Assembly (NCBI RefSeq): GCF_003367195.1
Contig: NZ_QRGO01000003.1
Location: forward strand, 248,001 to 312,000
Direction of reading: 5' to 3'
DNA length: 64,000 nucleotides
Source of the DNA: Undibacter mobilis
GTDB lineage: Bacteria > Pseudomonadota > Alphaproteobacteria > Rhizobiales > Xanthobacteraceae
The position numbers were made by a program, and so were the translations under genes. Position 1 is the stretch's first letter; each line of letters begins with the position of its first letter. Shown piece by piece: positions 54,346 through 64,000 of this stretch. Under the pieces are notes generated by a model, which was not told where the DNA came from, did no database searches, and saw nothing but the letters and a program-made list of their open reading frames with translations.

Positions 54346-55698
54346 TTAAGCCGCCTCATCCTCTTCCTTCATGAGATCCTCGCGCGAGACCTTCTTTTCG
54401 GTCACGTCGGCAAGCTCCAGAAGGAAGTCGACCACCTTCTCCTCGTAGATCGGCGCACGCAGTGAGGCGAGCGCTTCGGGATTCTGGCGGTAGTAGTCCC
54501 ACACCCGCTGTTCCTGACCGGCGAACTGTCGAGCGCGCTCGGCAACCGCGCGCGACAACTCCTCGTCGCCGACGGTGATCTTGTTCTTGTCGCCGATCTC
54601 GGCCAGCACAAGGCCGAGACGCACGCGGCGCTCCGCGATGCCGCGATATTCTTCCTTCGCCTTTTCCTCGGTCGTGTTCTCGTCCTCGAAGGTCTTGTTC
54701 TCGGCCTTGAGCTCTTCCGTTACCGAGGACCAGACGCGGTTGAATTCCTCTTCGGCGAGCGTCGGCGGCAATTCGAACTTGTGCATCTTGTCGAGCGCAT
54801 CGAGCAGCGCGCGCTTCACCTTCTGGCGCGACATGCGCTGGTAGTCTCGGCCGATCTGCTCCTTCACCGCGTCGCGCAGTTTGGCGAGCGATTCCAGGCC
54901 GAGCTGCTTGGCGAAATCGTCGTCGAGCGTGACTGTGCCGGGGGCTTCGATCTTCTTGGCCGTCACGGCAAACTCCGCGGCCTTGCCGGCGAGTTCGGCA
55001 TTGGCGTAGGCGGCCGGGAACGTCGCCTTCACGGTGCGGTTCTCGCCGGCAGCAATACCGACAAGCTGCTCTTCAAAGCCGGGAATAAACGTGCCGGAGC
55101 CGATATCCACGGCAATGTCCTGGCCGGTGCCGCCCTGGAACGCCACACCGTCAATGGTGCCGACGAAGTCGATGGTAACGCGGTCGCCACTCGCGGCTTT
55201 CGCGCCTTCGGCCTTCGCCTCGAATGGAGTATTCTGCTTGGCGATGCGATCGAGCGCCTCGTCGATTTCCGCCTCCGCCACTTCCGCCACCGGCTTCTCG
55301 AGCTTGATGGTCTTGAAGTCACCGAGCTTGATCTCGGGCACGATCTCGATGCCGACCGTGTAGTTGAGATCGGCGCCACCCGTGATCAGCTTCTCGACCT
55401 CGGCCTCTTCGGTCGGCAGCGTCACCTTCGGATCGGCGGCGAGCTTGAAATTGTTGTCGGTGACGATCTTCTGGTTCACGTCCCGCACCGAAGCTTCAAT
55501 GACCTCGGCCATCGCCGAGCGGCCATACATCTTCTTGATGTGAGAGACCGGCACCTTGCCCGGACGGAAGCCGTTGAGCTTCACCTTGTCCTTGAGTTCG
55601 GCGATGCGGGCATCGACCTTGCTTGCAAGTTCGGCAATCGGAATGCTGACCGCGTATTCGCGCTTCAGGCCGTCGGAAAGTGTCTCAGTAACCTGCAT
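54346..55698 (-). CDS. tig: Trigger factor
   Basis: The 450-residue ribosome-associated chaperone has the N-terminal ribosome-binding domain with the GFRPGKVP signature near residue 44. The FKBP-like prolyl isomerase domain ([32 protein letters not shown] region) spans about residues 165-250. The C-terminal helical arms follow and end in a Lys/Glu-rich tail. It shields nascent chains at the exit tunnel. A hairpin at 54266-54294 (CGCCCGG/CCGGGCG) may terminate it. Confidence 0.97.
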   Translation of the reverse strand: MQVTETLSDGLKREYAVSIPIAELASKVDARIAELKDKVKLNGFRPGKVPVSHIKKMYGRSAMAEVIEASVRDVNQKIVTDNNFKLAADPKVTLPTEEAEVEKLITGGADLNYTVGIEIVPEIKLGDFKTIKLEKPVAEVAEAEIDEALDRIAKQNTPFEAKAEGAKAASGDRVTIDFVGTIDGVAFQGGTGQDIAVDIGSGTFIPGFEEQLVGIAAGENRTVKATFPAAYANAELAGKAAEFAVTAKKIEAPGTVTLDDDFAKQLGLESLAKLRDAVKEQIGRDYQRMSRQKVKRALLDALDKMHKFELPPTLAEEEFNRVWSSVTEELKAENKTFEDENTTEEKAKEEYRGIAERRVRLGLVLAEIGDKNKITVGDEELSRAVAERARQFAGQEQRVWDYYRQNPEALASLRAPIYEEKVVDFLLELADVTEKKVSREDLMKEEDEAA

Positions 55699-55813
55699 GA
55701 TCTCTCTTGCTTCTCGTTACGCGCGCCACCGTCCGGATGGACCGTTTCGCACCGTGGTGTCCGGAATGCGGGACCGTCCCCGCGTTACGTACGCAAACCC
55801 ATAAACCTTTGTC

Positions 55814-55898
<85 letters not shown>

Positions 55899-56065
55899 AA
55901 AGGGCCTCAAAATCTTGTCCGCCCGCGACGCGCGGACATAACCTCTCGTCCCGGCAAGGGCAAGGGAATTGGGCAAGCGCGACCGGCCCCTGGCGGCGCT
56001 GCCTTTGCAACATTTCGGCCGGAAATCGGGGCGCCAGCCTCAAAATGAAACCGGACGACGCCCTC

Positions 56066-57580
56066 TCACGGGGGCGGCGGCGCCACCTGCGCGAACAACG
56101 TCCGGTACACGCCTGGCAGCGCCTCCGGCAGGTCCTCGGCAATCAGTCCAGGACCAAAGGCCGCGGCCGCCTCACCATGCAGCCAGGCGGCCGCGCTGGC
56201 CGCCTCGAAACCGGTCATGCCAAATTCCTGACCTTGCGCCAGCAGGCCCGCGATCATGCCCGCAAGCACGTCCCCGGATCCTGCGGTGGCCAGATAAGGG
56301 GGTGCATTGTCGGAAACTGAAGCCCGGCCATCCGGCGCAGCCACGACGGTATCCGGCCCTTTGAACAGGACGACCGCACCGCTCGCCGCAGCTGCCATGC
56401 GAGCAGCCTCAAGTTTCGATTTAACTTTCAAGTCCTTATATAATAATTTGAATAATCTACTGAATTCACCCTCGTGCGGTGTCAGGACGACCGCGGCGCT
56501 CCGCGCGCGTATGGCAGCGAACAGCGGTTCGGGCTCTCCGGCGAAACTGGTCAGGGCGTCGGCATCGAGCACCACAGCCGCCTCTGACCCGAGTGCCGTC
56601 AGCACCTGATCGCGCATGGCCGCTCCCACGCCGCCACCGGGCCCCAGCACCACAGCATTGCGTCGATGGTCAGTGAGGAATTCGGCCAGTTCCAACGCCC
56701 CATCCACCGGCCGGACCATCACGGCCAAACTGCCGGCGGCGTTGATAGCCAGCGCCTCGCGCGGTGAGGCCATGGTGACGAGCCCCGCCCCCGCCCGCAG
56801 CGCCCCTCGCGCTGCCAGCCGCGCCGCGCCCGTTGTCGAAAGTCCGCCGGACACCACCACGACATGCCCGCGGCTGTATTTGTGGCCTTCAATGCGCGGC
56901 AGCGGGAAATGCAGTCCCCACAGCGCCGGCCCGTTCGCAAAGGTCTTCGGCTGCACGGAAGCGAGAACGCTGGCCGGAATACCGATATCGACCACGGCGA
57001 CCGGACCGCAATGCAGCCGCCCGGGCAGCAACAGGTGTCCGGGCTTCCGGCGAAAGAACGTCACCGTCCGTGTCGCCTTCACCGCGGCGCCCATCACGGC
57101 GCCGGTCGCGCCGTTAATGCCGCTCGGCAGGTCAACGGCAACCACCGGCACGCCGCGCGCGTTGATGGCCTCGATCATTGCCCGCGGCAGCCCCTCGACC
57201 GGACGATCGAGCCCGGCGCCGAAAAGCGCGTCGACGATGACATCGCAAGCCGCGAGCGCCTCCGGTGCCGCCGCCTCGACCGGACCACGCCAGCGATCGA
57301 ATGCGGCGCGCGCATCGCCCTTGAGACGGCTGGCCTCCCCGACCAGGATGACCTTCACGCTGTACCCGCGTTCGGCGAGCAGACGCGCGGCGACGAAGCC
57401 ATCGCCACCATTGTTGCCGGGACCGGCAACAACCGTGACGCGCTGCCCGGGTGCCAGCGCCACCGTCGCCTCGGCGACAGCCGCACCGGCATTCTCCATC
57501 AGCGTCAACCCAGGCGTGCCGGCCGCAATCGTGAGGCGGTCGGCTTCGCTCATCTCCACGGGCGCAAGAAGTTCGTTCAT
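56066..57580 (-). CDS. nnrD: Bifunctional NAD(P)H-hydrate epimerase / ADP-dependent dehydratase
   Basis: From ATG 57580 (MNELLAPVEMSEADRLT) the protein has 504 residues. The N-terminal YjeF epimerase domain has VVAGPGNNGGDGFVAARLL. The C-terminal ribokinase-like domain has LTPHEGEFSRLF, VLFKGPDTVVAAPDGR and ATAGSGDVLAGMIAG. It repairs hydrated NAD(P)H. Upstream in-frame starts at 57601 (ATG) and 57616 (TTG) have no better ribosome-binding site. A short stretch near 56415-56470 is strikingly AT-rich against the rest of the gene. Confidence 0.94.
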   Translation of the reverse strand: MNELLAPVEMSEADRLTIAAGTPGLTLMENAGAAVAEATVALAPGQRVTVVAGPGNNGGDGFVAARLLAERGYSVKVILVGEASRLKGDARAAFDRWRGPVEAAAPEALAACDVIVDALFGAGLDRPVEGLPRAMIEAINARGVPVVAVDLPSGINGATGAVMGAAVKATRTVTFFRRKPGHLLLPGRLHCGPVAVVDIGIPASVLASVQPKTFANGPALWGLHFPLPRIEGHKYSRGHVVVVSGGLSTTGAARLAARGALRAGAGLVTMASPREALAINAAGSLAVMVRPVDGALELAEFLTDHRRNAVVLGPGGGVGAAMRDQVLTALGSEAAVVLDADALTSFAGEPEPLFAAIRARSAAVVLTPHEGEFSRLFKLLYKDLKVKSKLEAARMAAAASGAVVLFKGPDTVVAAPDGRASVSDNAPPYLATAGSGDVLAGMIAGLLAQGQEFGMTGFEAASAAAWLHGEAAAAFGPGLIAEDLPEALPGVYRTLFAQVAPPPP

Positions 57581-57801
57581 GTCTTCGACACTATCCGCCA
57601 TGAATATGACCGACAAATCGGCGGCGATGCATCGCGGCCCTTCTTAGCAAGCTGCTGTACCGCAACGACCTTTCCATCTATGGTCATTTTGTAGTCACGA
57701 TGCTTAATTGTGAGGCAGTAAAACTTAGGCAAACAGCACCCGAAGCCCGATGTGAAGCGGCAAACCCTTGCTGTAGAATGGCAATCGGTTGCCGTCCGAT
57801 T

Positions 57802-57817
57802 TGGCACAGGACCTGCA
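57802..57817 (+). promoter_or_regulatory. Sigma-54 promoter of glnBA
   Basis: TGGCACAGGACCTGCA has the invariant GG and GC separated by exactly 10 bases and matches the -24/-12 consensus TGGCAC-N5-TTGCA at all but one position. It lies about 120 bp upstream of glnB, as expected for nitrogen-controlled (NtrC/RpoN) expression. Confidence 0.8.
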
Positions 57818-57875
57818 AACAACAGCGCGGCCAGACGTCAGCGCGGCAAGTTCAATTGGCCGGCCGGCCGGATGA

Positions 57876-58277
<402 letters not shown>

Positions 58278-58356
58278 TCCTCTATTGACGCCATCTGACG
58301 CTTGGCCAAATGTCGCGCCGAGATAGACCCAATCCAGCCAGGGGGAAACGCTACCC

Positions 58357-59766
58357 ATGACGACAGCCAAGAATGTCATGAAGATGATCAAGGACAACGA
58401 CGTCAAATACGTCGATTTCCGCTTCACCGATCCGCGCGGCAAGTGGCAGCACGTCACTTTCGACGTGTCGATGATCGAGGAAGACACCTTCGTTGAAGGC
58501 CAGATGTTCGACGGTTCGTCGATCGCCGGCTGGAAGGCGATCAATGAATCAGACATGAACCTGATGCCGGATCCGGCCACGGCCTGCATCGATCCGTTCT
58601 TTGCCGAGACCACCCTGGTCCTCGTTTGCGACGTCCTGGAGCCGACCACCGGCGAACCCTACAACCGCGATCCGCGCGGCATCGCCAAGAAGGCGGAAGC
58701 CCTCGTCAAATCGCAGGGCTACGGCGACACCATCTTCTTCGGCCCCGAAGCCGAGTTCTTCGTGTTCGACGACGTCAAGTACAAGGCCGATCCCTACAAC
58801 ACCGGCTTCAAGCTCGACTCCATCGAACTGCCGACCAACTCCGACACCGACTACGAAGGCGGCAATCTCGGCCACCGCATCGGCATCAAGAAGGGTTACT
58901 TCCCGGTGCCGCCGCAGGACTCCGCGCAGGACATGCGCTCTGAAATGTTGGGGGCCATGGCGCGCATGGGCGCCAAGGTCGAAAAGCACCACCACGAAGT
59001 CGCGTCCGCGCAGCACGAGCTCGGTCTCAAGTTCGCGCCGATGACCTTCATGGCCGACCACATGCAGATTTATAAATACTGCATCCAGCAGGTCGCGCAG
59101 ATCTACGGCAAGACCGCGACTTTCATGCCGAAGCCGATCTACGGCGACAATGGCTCGGGCATGCACTGCCACCAGTCGATCTGGAAGGACGGCAAGCCGA
59201 TGTTCGCCGGCGACAAGTATGCCGGTCTCTCGGACATGTGCCTGTCCTACATCGCCGGCGTCATCAAGCACGCCAAGGCGGTCAACGCCTTCACCAACCC
59301 GACGACGAACTCGTACAAGCGTCTGGTGCCGGGCTTCGAAGCGCCGGTGTTGCTCGCCTACTCGGCGCGCAACCGCTCCGCCTCCTGCCGCATTCCGTAT
59401 ACGGAAAGCCCGAAGGCCAAGCGCGTTGAAGTGCGCTTCCCCGATCCGCTGGCCAATCCGTACCTTTGCTTCGCCGCGCTGCTGATGGCCGGCCTCGACG
59501 GCGTCAAGAACAAGCTCCATCCCGGCGATGCGATGGACAAGGACCTGTACGATCTGCCGAAGGCCGAACTCAAGCAGATCCCGACCGTCTCGGGCAGCCT
59601 GCGTGAAGCGCTCGAGAGCCTCGACAAGGATCGCGACTTCCTCAAGGTCGGCGGCGTGTTCGATGACGACTTCATCGATAGCTACATCGAGCTGAAGATG
59701 ACGGAAGTCATCCGCTTCGAGCACACCCCGCACCCGGTCGAGTTCGACATGTACTACTCGGCCTGA
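58357..59766 (+). CDS. glnA: Glutamine synthetase type I
   Basis: The 469-residue enzyme makes glutamine from glutamate, ammonia and ATP. Family marks are [17 protein letters not shown], the metal and ATP site [27 protein letters not shown], and the adenylylation site Tyr398 (DKDLYDLP), so GlnE control is expected. It lies 79 bp after glnB, typical of alphaproteobacterial glnBA operons. A hairpin GGGCGCCTC/GAGGCGCCC follows at 59810-59835. Confidence 0.97.
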   Translation: MTTAKNVMKMIKDNDVKYVDFRFTDPRGKWQHVTFDVSMIEEDTFVEGQMFDGSSIAGWKAINESDMNLMPDPATACIDPFFAETTLVLVCDVLEPTTGEPYNRDPRGIAKKAEALVKSQGYGDTIFFGPEAEFFVFDDVKYKADPYNTGFKLDSIELPTNSDTDYEGGNLGHRIGIKKGYFPVPPQDSAQDMRSEMLGAMARMGAKVEKHHHEVASAQHELGLKFAPMTFMADHMQIYKYCIQQVAQIYGKTATFMPKPIYGDNGSGMHCHQSIWKDGKPMFAGDKYAGLSDMCLSYIAGVIKHAKAVNAFTNPTTNSYKRLVPGFEAPVLLAYSARNRSASCRIPYTESPKAKRVEVRFPDPLANPYLCFAALLMAGLDGVKNKLHPGDAMDKDLYDLPKAELKQIPTVSGSLREALESLDKDRDFLKVGGVFDDDFIDSYIELKMTEVIRFEHTPHPVEFDMYYSA

Positions 59767-60394
59767 CGGCCGTACGGCTCGCCGAAAACGGCCTCCGAAC
59801 GCAATACAGGGCGCCTCCTTGCAACGAGGCGCCCCGTACTCTTCATCAAACAGTCCTCGCCATCAGGCAAACGCCGTTGGCGGGGACTTTTTGATTCTGC
59901 AGTCTGCCGGGCGCGCTTATCGCCCACAGCGACAGAGAAAAACGTTCGCTTCTCCAACCAAACCGGAATTCATTTCATCTCTTTCATCGTCCGGTTCGTT
60001 ACGTGCTTTCTTATTTATGCAAGCGCCGTTGACGGAGCGCCGTGCCTGTGGCGATCTCACGGCCGGCAGCGCCGTTTGAATGTGAATTGCCGCCGAATTG
60101 CTGCCCCGGTGCAACGAGCCCGAGATGCCACTAAACGCCCAGCGCATGCTCTGTTGTCACGGCTGTAACGCCGTCACCTGCGCTTAAGGGCTTGGGCAGG
60201 CCGGCAGGCCCGCCTACCGTTTCACAGCCACGACGCAGACGGTCACATCGCGGGATCCGACCCGCGTTTGCCTGCATTCCAGATTCCGGGAATCCCTAAT
60301 CACCATGAGCATGACAGCTGATTTATCGGGTAACCTGCTTCGTCCAGCCGCCTTGCACGGACGAGTGTCCGACTTTTCTACAGGTATATCCGCC
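59767..60394. other. Gene-free interval between glnA and metN
   Basis: It contains the hairpin that probably ends glnA (GGGCGCCTC/GAGGCGCCC at 59810-59835) and a moderately AT-rich patch at 59930-60020. No convincing gene or known riboswitch was found. The frame of metN is open from 60305, so part of this could be coding if an earlier start is used. Confidence 0.4.
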
Positions 60395-61486
60395 GTGAAC
60401 GACACCACCGCGCCGGCAGTGCAGTCGCAACAAGGCGCCCTCGCCGGCGAACTCATCAAATTCGATAACGTTCGCAAGGTCTTTCCAGCGCGCGGCACTG
60501 CGACTGAAGTGAGCGCGCTGCATGACGTATCGCTTTCCGTCCGTGCCGGGTCGGTCATGGGTGTCATTGGCCGCAGTGGCGCCGGCAAATCGACATTGAT
60601 CCGTCTTGTCAACGGCCTCGACAAACCGACAGGCGGCCGCGTTCTGTTCGATGGCGTCGACGTCGGCGGGCTTACCGGTAGAGCGCTACGGCAAACACAG
60701 CGCCAGATCGGCATGATCTTCCAGCACTTCAATCTATTGTCGTCGCGCACCGCCTTCGACAATGTCGCATTGCCTCTCGAAATAGCCGGTGCCGATACCG
60801 CAACCATCGCCAAACGCGTCAACGCGCTGCTGGACTTGGTGGGCCTAGCCGACAAGCGCGACCGATATCCGAGCGAACTGTCCGGCGGCCAGAAACAGCG
60901 CGTCGGCATCGCACGCGCGCTGGCGACCGAACCGAAGGCGCTGCTGTCGGACGAAGCCACGTCGGCACTTGATCCGGAGACCACCCGCTCCATTCTCGAT
61001 CTGCTCAAGACCGTCAATCGCGAACTCCGGCTTACCATCCTGCTCATCACCCATGAAATGTCGGTCGTACGCGCGATCGCGGATGAAGTCGTTGTGCTGG
61101 AAGGCGGCAGTGTCGTCGAACATAGCGACGTCTACGATATCTTCACGCAGCCCAGACATGCCGTAACCCACTCGTTTTTCGCCAATGACGCAGGGCGCCA
61201 ACTGCCGGAGGACTTGAAAGCTAGGCTGCAGCCGTACGCCGCGCCCGGCGGACAAACCGTTGTCCGCATCGTCTTCCGCACAGCCTCCGCCGACGAGGCG
61301 GTGCTGTCGAAGCTGACACGCGTACTCAGCATCGACATCAATATCATCAGCGCCACGGTCGACACGCTGGCCGGCAAACCGTTCGGCTGGATCATCGCCA
61401 GCATCGCTAGTTCATCGACGTCGCAAGCCATCGCCTTCTTCGAACGCAACGGCGTCAGCACGGAGGTTCTCGGCCATGTCGCCTGA
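60395..61486 (+). CDS. metN: Methionine ABC transporter ATP-binding protein
   Basis: From GTG 60395 the protein has 363 residues. Walker A GRSGAGKST (residues 59-67), signature LSGGQKQRVGIARAL and the D-loop SALDPET are present. The Walker B line reads LLSDEATSALD with Glu. The C-terminal 80 residues are the NIL (ACT-like) domain that senses intracellular methionine. The upstream ATG at 60305 would add 30 unlike residues with no ribosome-binding site; the GTG has AGG ten bases before it. metI overlaps by 11 bp. Confidence 0.92.
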   Translation: MNDTTAPAVQSQQGALAGELIKFDNVRKVFPARGTATEVSALHDVSLSVRAGSVMGVIGRSGAGKSTLIRLVNGLDKPTGGRVLFDGVDVGGLTGRALRQTQRQIGMIFQHFNLLSSRTAFDNVALPLEIAGADTATIAKRVNALLDLVGLADKRDRYPSELSGGQKQRVGIARALATEPKALLSDEATSALDPETTRSILDLLKTVNRELRLTILLITHEMSVVRAIADEVVVLEGGSVVEHSDVYDIFTQPRHAVTHSFFANDAGRQLPEDLKARLQPYAAPGGQTVVRIVFRTASADEAVLSKLTRVLSIDINIISATVDTLAGKPFGWIIASIASSSTSQAIAFFERNGVSTEVLGHVA

Positions 61487-62144
61487 GATTATTCGTCTCA
61501 TCTTCAGTTCGACGCTCGACACGCTTTATATGGTCGCGCTTGCCTTGAGTTTCGGCACGATTGTCGGCCTGCCTCTCGGCATTTTCCTGGCGACGGGCGG
61601 CGAGGATGAGTTGCTGGCGTTTCCGGCCGGCAAGGCGGTCCTCGGCATCATCGCCAATGCGACGCGGTCGACGCCGTTCATCATTCTCGTCGTCGCCATC
61701 ATTCCCTTTACGCGGCTCGTCGCCGGCACGTCGATCGGCACCACCGCGGCCGTCGTTCCTTTAACGATCGCAGCGATCCCGTTTATCGCGCGCCTGATCG
61801 AAGCCGCGATCCGCGAAGTGGATTTCGGCCTCGTCGAAGCCGCCCGCGCCATGGGCGCCACGCCACTGCAGATCGTGCGCAAGGTCCTCATTCCCGAAGC
61901 GCTGCCCGGCATCGTCCTCGGCCTGACGCTGGCGGCCGTCAACCTCATCGGCTTTTCGGCCATCGTCGGCGTCGTCGGCGGCGGTGGCCTCGGCGATCTC
62001 GGCATCCGGTACGGCTACCAGCGCTTCATGCCCGACGTCATGGCCATTGTGGTGATCGTCCTGATCGTTCTCGTTCAGGGCGTGCAGTCGTTCGGTGATC
62101 GCCTGTCGCGCCGGCTCAACAAACGTCTTCGTCACTCGTCCTGA
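61476..62144 (+). CDS. metI: Methionine ABC transporter permease
   Basis: This 222-residue protein has five membrane segments and the MetI coupling loop EAARAMGATPLQIVRKVLIPEALP. Also typical are ANATRSTPFIILVVAIIPFTRL and VGGGGLGDLGIRYGYQRF. It forms the channel with MetN. It overlaps metN by 11 bp, so the two are translated together. Confidence 0.95.
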   Translation: MSPEIIRLIFSSTLDTLYMVALALSFGTIVGLPLGIFLATGGEDELLAFPAGKAVLGIIANATRSTPFIILVVAIIPFTRLVAGTSIGTTAAVVPLTIAAIPFIARLIEAAIREVDFGLVEAARAMGATPLQIVRKVLIPEALPGIVLGLTLAAVNLIGFSAIVGVVGGGGLGDLGIRYGYQRFMPDVMAIVVIVLIVLVQGVQSFGDRLSRRLNKRLRHSS

Positions 62145-62164
62145 TAATGCAAAGGAGAACCAGC

Positions 62165-62944
62165 ATGCCCTTACGTCTCGTCCTGTCGGCCGCTATCGCG
62201 GCGGTCATCGGTGCCGGTGCCGCACAAGCAGAGACCATCAAGATCGGCGTCACGCCAGGCCCGCACGCCCAGGTGCTCGAGGTCGTCAAGCCGATCGCGG
62301 CCAAAAAGGGCCTCGACATCCAGATCATCGAATTCTCGGACTACGTTATTCCGAACACCGCACTGGACGCCGGTGAAATCCAGGCCAATTCGTTCCAGCA
62401 TCAGCCCTATCTGGACAACCAGAAGAAGGATCGCGGCTTCAAGATTGAGAGCGTCGGCGCCACGCTGAACTTCCCGCTCGGCATCTACTCGAAAAAGCAC
62501 AAGTCGTTCGCCGACGTGCCGGCCGGCGGCACCGTCGCCATCCAGAACGATCCGACCAATGGCGGGCGCTCGCTGCTGCTGCTGCAGGCTAACGGCATCA
62601 TCAAGGTGAAGCCCGAAGCCGGCCTCAAGCCGAGCGTCGCCGACATCATTGACAATCCGAAGAAGCTGAAGATCATCGAAGTCGAGGCCGCGCAGGCCCC
62701 GCGCTCGCTCGACGACGTCGATGCCGCCTCGATCAACACCAACTACGCGACCCAGGCCGGCCTGACGCTCAACGACGCCATCCTCAAGGAGGACGCCAAG
62801 GGCCCCTATGTCAACGTCATCGCGGTGCGTTCGGTCGACAAGGACAAGCCTTGGGTGAAGACCCTGCTCGCTTCCTATCACACACCGGAAGTGAAGGCGT
62901 TCGTGCAAGAGAAGTTCAAAGGGGCCGTGCTGCCCAGCTGGTAA
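62165..62944 (+). CDS. metQ: Methionine-binding periplasmic protein
   Basis: From ATG 62165 (AAGGAGA upstream) the protein has 259 residues. It has NLPA-family features IKIGVTPGPHAQVLE, DAGEIQANSFQHQPYLD and AAQAPRSLDDVDAASINTNYA. The signal peptide ends GAGAAQAET and contains no lipobox Cys, so it is a soluble periplasmic protein rather than a lipoprotein like E. coli MetQ. It is last in metNIQ and followed by a terminator. Confidence 0.94.
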   Translation: MPLRLVLSAAIAAVIGAGAAQAETIKIGVTPGPHAQVLEVVKPIAAKKGLDIQIIEFSDYVIPNTALDAGEIQANSFQHQPYLDNQKKDRGFKIESVGATLNFPLGIYSKKHKSFADVPAGGTVAIQNDPTNGGRSLLLLQANGIIKVKPEAGLKPSVADIIDNPKKLKIIEVEAAQAPRSLDDVDAASINTNYATQAGLTLNDAILKEDAKGPYVNVIAVRSVDKDKPWVKTLLASYHTPEVKAFVQEKFKGAVLPSW

Positions 62945-63041
62945 GCGCTCAACGATTGACGTTCGATACCGCCGTCGGCCGAAAACGGCCGGCGGCGGCA
63001 AGATCGCGAGCTGAACGCCCGCAGCAGCGCGCTATTTGTTC

Positions 63042-63072
63042 AGGCGTCCCCTCCGGGGCGCCTTTTCTTTTT
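63042..63072 (+). terminator. Rho-independent terminator after metQ
   Basis: AGGCGTCCCC pairs with GGGGCGCCT (one bulged region) around TCC, followed by TTTTCTTTTT. Confidence 0.85.
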
Positions 63073-63176
63073 GACGATGCCATCGGCCGCGTTTGCACCG
63101 TGGATAAGGAGGCGCGCTGTCATCAAAGCGCAATGGAAGCATGGCTTGTGAAGCCATCACCGCGAGGAGCACTTCC

Positions 63177-64000
63177 ATGAAAAAGCTGATTGCCGCGCTT
63201 ATCCTGACGGCGGCAACGATGGCGACGCCGGCGCAGGCCGCCGACGTCATTTGCTACAACTGCCCGCCGCAATGGGCCGATTGGGCAACCATGCTCAAGA
63301 CGATCAAGGCCGATCTCGGCTTCGACATCCCGTTCGACAACAAGAACTCGGGTCAGTCGCTCTCGCAACTCATCGCCGAAAAGAACAACCCGGTGGCCGA
63401 CATCGTCTACTACGGCGTCAACTTCGGCATGAAAGCGAAGGGCCTCGGTGTCGTGGAGGCCTACAAGCCCGCCGGCTCGGATCAGGTGCCCGCGGAACTG
63501 AAGGACGCTGACGGCGCCTGGACGACCATCCATTCCGGCACGCTCGGTCTGTTCGTCAACAAGGCGGCGCTCGGCGGCAAGCCCGTCCCCGCTTGCTGGA
63601 AGGACCTCCTCAAGCCCGAATATAAAGGCATGGTCGGCTATCTCGATCCGACGTCGGCGGCAGTCGGTTATGTCGGCGTTGCCGCCGTCAACAGTGCCCT
63701 GGGCGGCAACGAAACCAACTTCACGCCGGCGATCGACTTCTTCAAAGGCTTGAAGAAGAATGACGCCATCGTGCCCAAGCAGACGTCTTATGCGCGCGTC
63801 GTCTCCGGCGAAATTCCGATTCTGTTCGACTACGATTTCAACGCCTACCGCGCCAAATATACGGAGAAAGGCGACTTCGTTTTCGTCATTCCCTGCGAAG
63901 GCACCGTGGTGTTCCCCTATGTCGTCAGCCTGGTGAAAGGCTCGCCGAACCCGGAAAAGGCGAAGAAGGTGCTCGACTTCCTGCTCTCCGATAAGGGTCA
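63177..64000 (+). CDS. ABC transporter solute-binding protein (cut by window edge)
   Basis: The gene starts at ATG 63177 with GAGGAG upstream and runs off the right edge after 274 codons. The signal peptide ends TPAQAAD. The mature part begins VICYNCPPQWADWATMLKTI, a Cys-x-x-Cys pair right after the signal cleavage site. The middle segment WKDLLKPEYKGMVGYLDPTSA is closely related to the binding protein at 45704. It belongs to the FbpA/PotD-like importers; substrate unknown. Its permease and ATPase genes should lie beyond the window. Confidence 0.88.
   Translation, partial: MKKLIAALILTAATMATPAQAADVICYNCPPQWADWATMLKTIKADLGFDIPFDNKNSGQSLSQLIAEKNNPVADIVYYGVNFGMKAKGLGVVEAYKPAGSDQVPAELKDADGAWTTIHSGTLGLFVNKAALGGKPVPACWKDLLKPEYKGMVGYLDPTSAAVGYVGVAAVNSALGGNETNFTPAIDFFKGLKKNDAIVPKQTSYARVVSGEIPILFDYDFNAYRAKYTEKGDFVFVIPCEGTVVFPYVVSLVKGSPNPEKAKKVLDFLLSDKG

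Noticed and set aside
60080..60130. A cobalamin riboswitch, suggested by GATGCCACT.
   Set aside because: The B12-box and other conserved blocks are not present and no cobalamin gene is near.
59917..60147. A 76-codon minus-strand frame in the glnA-metN gap.
   Set aside because: Composition is irregular, with no ribosome-binding site and no family features.
60300..60400. A SAM-II riboswitch before metN, suggested by GCTGATTTA.
   Set aside because: The matching stem halves and the AAAGG end of the SAM-II pseudoknot are missing.

Overview
This 64 kb window is high-GC chromosomal DNA from an alphaproteobacterium. The order Hyphomicrobiales (Rhizobiales) fits best, probably the Bradyrhizobium/Xanthobacter side; I do not name a genus. 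The support is gene order and family types: pyrH-tsf-rpsB, dnaE, lolD-lolC-proS, a complete 14-gene nuo operon followed by birA-rnj-mce, and lon-clpX-clpP-tig. Alphaproteobacterial regulatory motifs agree: a GTTC-N7-GTTC LexA box, a Zur-like palindrome and a sigma-54 promoter before glnBA. Most of the window is core genome read on the minus strand, with small accessory blocks between core units.

Region by region: 1-2231 (minus) holds pyrH (cut by the left edge), tsf and rpsB. 2232-4441 holds a structured gene-free stretch, then a Zur-type operator, a 91-residue protein of unknown function and a COG0523 zinc-chaperone GTPase. 4438-9853 (minus) holds an unusual DsbA-like/NhaA fusion and dnaE. 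10299-11552 is a small-gene block: a 32-residue membrane microprotein with a LexA box inside its promoter, three tiny soluble proteins and a lone Flp pilin. 11612-16896 (minus) holds lolD, lolC/E, proS and asnB. 17112-22276 (plus) is a compact copper-handling operon (DUF2946 protein, TonB receptor, copper-uptake-associated protein, YcnI, CopC, CopD) closed by a strong terminator.

22514-41187 (minus) looks like one long transcription unit of about 18.7 kb: nuoABCDEF, then two non-Nuo genes (pentapeptide repeat and DUF3291), then nuoGHIJKLMN, birA, rnj, mce and a DUF1467 gene. 41469-48876 is a mixed segment between two tRNA genes: a HAD enzyme, tRNA-Asp, an HU-family protein, peptidase T, a TIGR00725-like protein, a four-gene ABC importer and tRNA-Val. 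48992-55898 (minus) is the protein quality-control block lon, clpX, clpP, tig, plus tRNA-Leu. 56066-57580 is nnrD. 57939-59766 is glnB-glnA behind a sigma-54 promoter. 60395-62944 is the methionine importer metNIQ. At 63177 a further ABC solute-binding protein runs off the right edge.

The observation I rate highest is the LexA-controlled 32-residue single-span membrane protein at 10299-10397. In architecture and regulation it resembles the SOS-induced division inhibitor SidA of Caulobacter, though I cannot show homology. Second-tier observations are the redox-domain/NhaA fusion, the two extra genes inside the nuo operon, the histidine-rich insert in NuoL, and two structured gene-free stretches (2490-2604 and 22285-22483).
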